Positions 59,510 through 64,000 of a DNA stretch of 64,000 nucleotides are shown here, in pieces. The notes beneath the pieces were generated by a model. It was not told the DNA's origin. It was given only the letters and a program-made list of their open reading frames with translations, and made no database searches. The stretch is from Psychrobacillus sp032154225 (GTDB lineage: Bacteria > Bacillota > Bacilli > Bacillales_A > Planococcaceae), in the NCBI RefSeq assembly GCF_032154225.1, contig NZ_JALDYF010000011.1:54619-118618 (forward strand), given 5' to 3'. Position numbers and translations under genes: made by a program. How positions within the stretch are numbered: position 1 is the first letter of the stretch; every line of letters begins with the position of its first letter.

Positions 59510-59989
59510 CTACGAAAAATATTTCCGGGTATCTTCACGTATTTGTTTGGGCAAGACACGATTAAGCTCTTCGTTTAACCATGAAAGTTTTTTACTACGT
59601 AAGTCATCACGCATTTTTTCTTCCGCAGAGAGCATAACTAAATTGATGGTACAAAAAGAGGGAGCTGAACAGCACCCTTCTCGATACAAATAGCCATTAT
59701 CTTTAATATTTTTACATTGAAAAATAGGCTTAGGACCTTCAATTGCTTCAACTACATCCCAAAAGGAAATATCTTCTGGAGATTTAGCAAGTTTATAACC
59801 ACCCTTAACACCAGGAACTGAGCTAACAATACCTGCTTTTGATAATTTACCGAAAACTTTTGATAAAAATGTCTCAGAAAGTCCTTGGAATTCTGCTAAA
59901 TCCTTTATTCCAATACTTTCCTTGGAAGGAACATCAATCAAATAAACCAGACAATGTAAAGCATATTCAACGCCGACACCATATTGCAT
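59510..59989 (-). CDS. Rrf2 family regulator
   Basis: 159 residues. Winged-helix HTH (DLAEFQGLSETFLSKVFGKL, VPGVKGGYKLAKSPEDISFW) and a C-terminal cysteine group (FQCKNI, GCCSAPSFC) that could hold an Fe-S cluster or act as a thiol switch. It is divergent from the azoreductase gene, a frequent arrangement for redox or electrophile sensors. Confidence 0.9.
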   Translation of the reverse strand: MQYGVGVEYALHCLVYLIDVPSKESIGIKDLAEFQGLSETFLSKVFGKLSKAGIVSSVPGVKGGYKLAKSPEDISFWDVVEAIEGPKPIFQCKNIKDNGYLYREGCCSAPSFCTINLVMLSAEEKMRDDLRSKKLSWLNEELNRVLPKQIREDTRKYFS

Positions 59990-60092
59990 ATAAACTCACC
60001 TACTTTTGATTAAGGAATATCAAATTTTATCTTAGATGGATTTAGAGAACTAGTCAAATAAATGAAACCTCGCTCTTTGGTAAATTTAATTA

Positions 60093-60121
60093 GTTGACAA
60101 AAATAATTATAACTAATATTA
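60093..60121 (+). promoter_or_regulatory. Promoter of the azoreductase gene with Rrf2-type operator
   Basis: TTGACA, 17 bp, TATTAT. The inverted pair TTAGTT ... AACTAA spans the -35 and spacer, consistent with repression by the divergent Rrf2 protein. Confidence 0.65.
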
Positions 60122-60233
60122 TAGATCATGTTAATCGTCGATTGACTTAATCTTTATTAAAAAGCTATTAAGAGGAAATATATTGGCACTAAGAATGGAA
60201 CTACAAAATATTCAAACCAATAGAGGTGGAACA

Positions 60234-60872
60234 ATGAAAATTTTACAGTTAATGGCTCATCCTGATTATAACAATCAAAAAAGAGCAGCAAACCGTTTAG
60301 CAGATGTTGGATTAAAAACTTTACAAGAAAAATTAAATGGTCAAGGAACAATCGAAGTATTAAGTGTTTACGATCCAAATAATATTATCCCGCAAGTTAC
60401 TGCTGACACTTTAAATCTTACTAATCCTAAAGAAATGTCTGCTGAACGATTAAAAAATCATGAAGCACAATATAAATTAATTAAACAATGGAAGTCAGCA
60501 GACTATATTTATATTTACATGCCTTTGCATAATTGGAATGTGCCTGCAAAGTTTAAAGACTATCTGGATAATATTCTAACAGCAAGAGAAACATTCAAAT
60601 ACACTGAAACTGGTTCAGTTGGATTAATGTCAGACGAAACTACCAAGGTCACATTTATCCTCACGAGTGGAAGTGAATATGATACTAATTACCGATATGT
60701 AAATTTAGATATTGCGCCACAATATATGCGCGGAGTACTGCACATGATGGGAATTAACCAAATGAAATTAATACGTGCTCAAGGCTTAGACATTTTTACT
60801 AACGACAAAGAAGAAATAATGAAATCTGCTGAAAAAGAATTAGTAGGTTATATTAACTCACAATCTTTCTAA
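60234..60872 (+). CDS. FMN-dependent NADH-azoreductase (AzoR-like)
   Basis: 212 residues from ATG at 60234 after AGAGGTGG. Flavodoxin-like fold: MKILQLMAHPDYNNQKRAAN opening, MPLHNWNVPAKFKDYLDNIL, FILTSGSEYD and GVLHMMGINQMK. AzoR enzymes reduce quinones and azo compounds with NAD(P)H. A divergent Rrf2 gene and the AhpD-like gene downstream suggest a stress response to electrophiles. Confidence 0.9.
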   Translation: MKILQLMAHPDYNNQKRAANRLADVGLKTLQEKLNGQGTIEVLSVYDPNNIIPQVTADTLNLTNPKEMSAERLKNHEAQYKLIKQWKSADYIYIYMPLHNWNVPAKFKDYLDNILTARETFKYTETGSVGLMSDETTKVTFILTSGSEYDTNYRYVNLDIAPQYMRGVLHMMGINQMKLIRAQGLDIFTNDKEEIMKSAEKELVGYINSQSF

Positions 60873-60957
60873 ACTAGAAAAATTTGCGACCCTTTGAATT
60901 AAAGGGAAAGGTGTTAAAATGCAGAGCTAACTAAGCTTTTTAAGGAGGGAATTAAAA

Positions 60958-61401
60958 ATGGAACAACGAATTGATTATTACAATGTAGCACCAGAAGCAC
61001 TTAAAATCATGTCGGAAATGGAGAGGTATACGAAAACTACAGGTATAGACCGTAAACTTCGTGAAATTGTAAAAATTCGGGCTTCTCAAATAAATGGTTG
61101 TGCATACTGTATTAACATGCACACGGCAGATGCTAGAAAAATGGGAGAAACGGAACAACGTTTATATTGTATTAGTGCTTGGAGAGAGTGTACATTTTAT
61201 TCAGATGCGGAAAAAGTAGCTCTTGAATTGACAGAGTACGTGACTTTAATCCCGACAAAACGTGTGCCTGATGAGCTTTATCAACGAGTACGTGAACATT
61301 ATGACGAAAGACAATATGTTGACCTTGTTCTAATAATCAATCAAATCAACAGTTGGAATAGAATTTCTATTGCAATGGGGAATACAGCAACAGAAAAATA
61401 A
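60958..61401 (+). CDS. AhpD-like carboxymuconolactone decarboxylase family protein
   Basis: 147 residues with the family active site CAYCINMHTADAR (CxxC...H near residues 48-55). AhpD-type proteins are thiol-disulfide reductants of peroxidase systems. GGAGGGAATT precedes the ATG; 85 bp after the azoreductase gene. Confidence 0.9.
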   Translation: MEQRIDYYNVAPEALKIMSEMERYTKTTGIDRKLREIVKIRASQINGCAYCINMHTADARKMGETEQRLYCISAWRECTFYSDAEKVALELTEYVTLIPTKRVPDELYQRVREHYDERQYVDLVLIINQINSWNRISIAMGNTATEK

Positions 61402-61448
61402 TTACTATTCTAGGACGGACATCTTATAATGCGTCTCAGATTGTAGAA

Positions 61449-61483
61449 AAAAGCATCCAATGAACCAACTTGGGTGCTTTTCC
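61449..61483 (+). terminator. Terminator after the AhpD-like gene
   Basis: AAAAGCAtCC, loop, TGGgTGCTTTT. Confidence 0.7.
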
Positions 61484-61587
61484 ATTTTATGCTTAAACAT
61501 GACTTTAGCTGATTCTGTTTTAAATCATTCCTGACCTTTCTATAAGGATGATTTCTTTTATTTTCTTAGATTGTGAAATATCGCTCT

Positions 61588-61679
61588 TAAACTATTAGGT
61601 GCTTTAGTTGAAGAACATGGGTTGCTTAGGCAACTATTTTTTTCTTATTGAACTAACGCAGCAGTTTAGTTTAAGAGGG
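61588..61679. repeat. CTAACGGG palindrome family, long copy
   Basis: AGGTGCTTTAGTTGAAGAAC, then a GTTGC..GCAAC hairpin, T7, CTTATTGAACTAACGCAGCA and GTTTAGTTTAAGAGG. The AGTTGAAG and TTGAACTAAC arms are those of the other copies. Confidence 0.65.
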
Positions 61680-61718
61680 AATTAAGAATGTGATTGTATC
61701 TGCAAGGAGGAAATGTTC

Positions 61719-62168
61719 GTGGCTCGAAGAAAGAAAATAAAAGTGTCCTTTGGCGATTTATTTACAATACCTGGTAAAAATGAACTGATGACTATCGGTC
61801 AAGTCGTATATAAAGGCTCTACTTCTAATGTTTTCATTATTTTTGATTGCGTATATAAACAAGGTGAATCAATAAATGAAATTAAAAATAATCCAATTTT
61901 GTTTATAGTCAATACAGTCGATACGAAGCTTGAAGATTCTGAATGGAAAGTAGTCGTGAATAAAAAAATTTCTGAAGCTTTAATTCTTCGGATTTATATT
62001 GCTGAAACCTTAGATGGGTTCGTTGTTTTGGATGCAGGCAGAAAAATAATAAGACATGCGACAGAAAATGATGTGAAATGTTTATCTACTCTTACGTCTG
62101 TTTCGCCAGTTATTCTTGAAGATGCAGTAAAACTAAATTTGGTAATGAGGAATGGTATCCATACTTAG
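61719..62168 (+). CDS. Imm26-like immunity protein
   Basis: 149 residues from GTG at 61719, eight bases after AAGGAGG. IKVSFGDLFTIPGKNELMTIGQVVYKG fits the start of the Imm26 family (GD.F.IP....GQV). Imm26 proteins neutralise toxins delivered by polymorphic systems; no toxin gene lies near, so it is an orphan copy. Note that I quote this stretch as KVSFGDLFTIP and GQVVYKG separately in the protein. Confidence 0.65.
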   Translation: MARRKKIKVSFGDLFTIPGKNELMTIGQVVYKGSTSNVFIIFDCVYKQGESINEIKNNPILFIVNTVDTKLEDSEWKVVVNKKISEALILRIYIAETLDGFVVLDAGRKIIRHATENDVKCLSTLTSVSPVILEDAVKLNLVMRNGIHT

Positions 62169-62191
62169 ACAATCTTTTATATAAACCATGA

Positions 62192-62266
62192 TTTTAAACT
62201 AACGGGTACTTTACTTCAATAAGGAGTAGAGCTTTTTTACTAACGGGTAGGTTAGTTCAATAAGAG
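62192..62266. repeat. CTAACGGG palindrome family, double copy
   Basis: TTTAAACTAACGGGTACTTT, then ACTTCAATAAGGAGTAGAGC, T6 and CTAACGGGTAGGTTAGTTCA ATAAGAGG: two CTAACGGG units in tandem. Confidence 0.65.
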
Positions 62267-62359
62267 GAGGGAACTTTTTATTTAGCATTTGACACATTAT
62301 GTGTCATTGATTCTTTTTAGACAACAAAAAAACCGACCTGAAAGCCGGCTAAACTTAAA

Positions 62360-62785
62360 TTAAAGTTGATTCATGAAATACAAAAACCAAACGGCATGGT
62401 TCTGCTCATCAGCAGAGGCCTGTGTAAATGCGTTTCTTATAACCTCATTATTGTATTTTCTAGCAATCTCATGATAAAAATCTACAGTTTCTTGTTCGTC
62501 TATAAATGCAGCTAATACACCACTTTTATAATCTTGGGAGCATTGATTAGTGATTTGAGGTGTTGGTTGATTTCCGGTTAATGAAATATAAATCTGAGCA
62601 AAGGTTTGATAGTGTCTAATTTCATCATTTCGGATTTCAAGTATTCTGTTTTTAATCTCATGGTTCCGAGCTTGATTAGCTAATATTTCATAGCAATATA
62701 TGGCTTCATATTCTCCGTTTATGGCTTTCGAAAGATCGTTGATGATTTCTCTACTTGAAGAATGCTGCATGGAGTTCTGATTCAT
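62360..62785 (-). CDS. Ferritin-like domain protein (YhjR-like)
   Basis: 141 residues from ATG at 62785 after AGAGGTG; the longer frame has no site. Two ferritin-type half-bundles: GEYEAIYCYEILANQARNHE with RNDEIRHYQTFAQ, and DEQETVDFYHEIARKYNNEV with DEQNHAVWF, so the di-metal Glu/His set seems present. Probably an iron or peroxide-handling protein; B. subtilis YhjR is a relative by memory. Confidence 0.8.
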   Translation of the reverse strand: MNQNSMQHSSSREIINDLSKAINGEYEAIYCYEILANQARNHEIKNRILEIRNDEIRHYQTFAQIYISLTGNQPTPQITNQCSQDYKSGVLAAFIDEQETVDFYHEIARKYNNEVIRNAFTQASADEQNHAVWFLYFMNQL

Positions 62786-62898
62786 TTTTTCACCTCTACT
62801 GATAGCGTATTCAAGCTTGTTAGTAAGGGAATCTTGTCCGATGTTATAAAAAAATGACACAGTTCGAAACAAAATGTGCATAAAAAGGAGTTGATTCT

Positions 62899-63042
62899 GT
62901 GGAAGTAGTTTATACGAAATGGCACAACAATTACGACTTGAAATTGGGGAATAAATATAAGGCTTCTCAATATAAAGAAGGATGGTTGTTAATTGGTTCT
63001 GTTCTATATCGTGAGGAATGTTTTGAAAAAGTAAGTGCGTAG
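62899..63042 (+). CDS. Small protein of unknown function
   Basis: 47 residues from GTG at 62899, seven bases after AAAAGGAG. The sequence has strands rich in Tyr, Trp and Lys (VVYTKWHNNYDLKLGNKYKA, SQYKEGWLLIGSVLYREECF). It has no membrane segment. The perfect ribosome site and clean ending support a real gene. Unrecognised. Confidence 0.5.
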   Translation: MEVVYTKWHNNYDLKLGNKYKASQYKEGWLLIGSVLYREECFEKVSA

Positions 63043-63070
63043 TACGACCATAAAGTGTAATAAAAGAGAG

Positions 63071-63138
63071 GGTGCTTTACTTCAAGAAGGTAGTAAAGCC
63101 TTTTTCCTTATTGAACTAATGTGACAGGTTAGTGAAAT
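63071..63138. repeat. CTAACGGG palindrome family copy
   Basis: GGTGCTTTACTTCAAGAAGG, TAGTAAAGCC, T5, CTTATTGAACTAATGTGACA GGTTAGTGAAAT. The hairpin GCTTTAC...GTAAAGC with T run can act as a terminator. Confidence 0.6.
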
Positions 63139-63178
63139 ATGGGTGTTAACTTTTGTTATACAGTTGGTAGTTAATATC

Positions 63179-63568
63179 GTGGAGATTTCTAAGAAAAAGA
63201 CACTGAAAAATCGGATTACTTTCTTAATATTAGTTTTAGTAATAGTCGGTGGAGCAACATATTATGATGTTTTCTATACACCTAAAAATTCGTTAGAACT
63301 ATATCAAGCAATTTCATTTGCAGATGACTTTGAAGACGCAAAGAAGCTAATGTTAGATGGGTATGAAGATAATTTTAAGGAAGAGGATTTTGAATTTATA
63401 AATAGTTTGGATGCATCTCCAAATCGTGTAGGTCAATTCACTTTTTTGGAATATGATGAAAGAACTTTTGTGATTATGACTTCACCAGGTACAAAAAAGT
63501 TAGAAGTACCTGCAGTTGATGAATTGCCAAAAGATATAAGGAATTACTTTCTCCAATTAGCACAATAA
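63179..63568 (+). CDS. Small membrane-anchored protein of unknown function
   Basis: 129 residues if started at GTG 63179 (basic head SKKKTLKNR, then one helix at about 10-28); a GTG at 63143 adds a hydrophobic dozen residues. Neither has a strong ribosome site, so the start is uncertain. The outer part (YTPKNSLELYQAISFADDFE, DAKKLMLDGYEDNFKEEDFE) is acidic. I do not recognise the family. Confidence 0.6.
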   Translation: MEISKKKTLKNRITFLILVLVIVGGATYYDVFYTPKNSLELYQAISFADDFEDAKKLMLDGYEDNFKEEDFEFINSLDASPNRVGQFTFLEYDERTFVIMTSPGTKKLEVPAVDELPKDIRNYFLQLAQ

Positions 63569-63578
63569 AAACTAAGTT

Positions 63579-63597
63579 CTTCAACTAACGGGTGCTT
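63579..63597. repeat. CTAACGGG palindrome, left half cut by an intron
   Basis: CTTCAACTAACGGGTGCTT runs straight into the intron start at 63598; the expected right half (TAGTTGAAG) is missing on this side. Confidence 0.7.
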
Positions 63598-64000
63598 GTG
63601 CGGCCGAGCCTAGGTCGTATCATATAGCGGGTGGGATTCCCGTCGAGAAAGGACTAGCCATTCACTCGTAGCGAGTCTTGGAGGGCTAATGGTAACATTA
63701 TTCTTTAAGCGTAGACAGTTAGGTGGCGGGCCGAAAGCCAAATGGTTGAAGGGATTGAGCTCCATAATGTTAGTAAATCGAGAGGGCTGATGCCTTAAGC
63801 ACAGCAGAAAGCTACATTTTACCCGTCGTTAAAGGCAAGAAGGATAAAACCTTTCTGGAGTCAGAGACCTTGGCATATCAGACATTGATATGATATGGCA
63901 ACTCGGTAGACCCTACCGGTCTCTTCTTATAGAAGAGTATGGTGCACAAGTGATAATAAGCAAGGAAACCAAATGCCGTTGTAGGGAGTCGGATAGCAGC
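63598..64000 (+). mobile_element. Group II intron, 5' part (continues beyond window)
   Basis: The element starts with GTGCGGCCGAGCCTAGGTCG, fitting the GUGYG 5' boundary of group II introns. The next 400 bases are GC-richer than all flanks and strongly structured (GCGGGTGGGATTCCCG, ACTCGTAGCGAGT, CATATCAGACATTGATATG hairpins), as expected of domain I. No reading frame is present, as expected before the reverse-transcriptase gene that should lie further right. The class cannot be set from this part. Confidence 0.8.

Larger units (their letters stand above)
61402..61718. other. Gap holding a terminator and a palindrome-family repeat
   Basis: Terminator at 61449-61483 (AAAAGCATCC with GGGTGCTTTT), then a long copy of the palindrome family at 61588-61679. 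No gene. Confidence 0.6.

Noticed and set aside
63598..64000. Riboswitch or rRNA fragment at the right edge
   Set aside because: The GTGCG boundary, length and many hairpins fit a group II intron better, and no rRNA or riboswitch core was recognised.

Overview
The window is AT-rich DNA from a low-GC Gram-positive bacterium. It fits the Bacillales, most likely a Planococcaceae/Bacillaceae member of the Psychrobacillus, Lysinibacillus or Sporosarcina type. This is inferred from strong AGGAGG ribosome sites with many TTG and GTG starts, YesMN, GlcT, YwaF, TmrB and YnfA-type genes, CcpA (cre) and Fur sites, and three long GC-rich intergenic repeats of a kind typical of Bacillaceae. No rRNA or tRNA gene was seen.

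Layout. 0-7.6 kb: small housekeeping and orphan genes (nucleoid-associated protein, DinB, DUF4279-like, TPR-GGDEF diguanylate cyclase, cupin, a secreted-type PLA2-like protein, YwaF). 7.7-17.2 kb: a YesMN-like two-component system followed by a binding-protein ABC importer (binding protein, ATPase, fused permease, second binding protein) and a PP2C-like phosphatase. The promoter carries a cre site, so carbon uptake (for example organophosphates, as in Hpt/Afu systems) is more likely than iron. 17.4-25.7 kb: a respiratory block with a ba3-type oxidase (subunits IIa, II, I), SCO, a His/Met-rich membrane protein, SufT-like protein, an oxidase-subunit-I-like membrane protein, three DUF2249 proteins, a Crp/Fnr regulator and a NirJ-like radical SAM/SPASM enzyme. 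Four Fnr-type palindromes sit in front of the four transcription units, which suggests one regulon.

25.8-33 kb: DUF1801, GNAT and Nudix proteins, a PTS operon (IIA, GlcT-like antiterminator, IIBC) with a readable RNA antiterminator/terminator, DUF1540, YbaK and an AAC(6')-like acetyltransferase. 33.2-37.1 kb: a Fur-controlled haem-type ABC importer with a HutZ/HugZ-like haem-degradation protein and a DinB protein. 37.1-38.1 kb: a decayed patch with a long repeat, an IS1182-like transposase remnant and a SUKH (SMI1/KNR4) pseudogene.

38.4-64 kb: a chemoreceptor, then a mosaic of small membrane proteins, lipoproteins, orphan immunity-like genes (DUF3885, DUF4279, Imm26), resistance-type enzymes (TmrB, APH-like, CatB-like, VOC), an ECF sigma/anti-sigma pair, a TetR-controlled YhgE/Pip protein and ABC-2 exporter, and an Rrf2/azoreductase/AhpD-like redox group. 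This right-hand third carries about nine copies of a palindromic intergenic repeat (core TTCAACTAACGGGTGCTTTAGTTGAA), several frameshifted genes, and at the right edge the 5' part of a group II intron inserted in the middle of one such palindrome.
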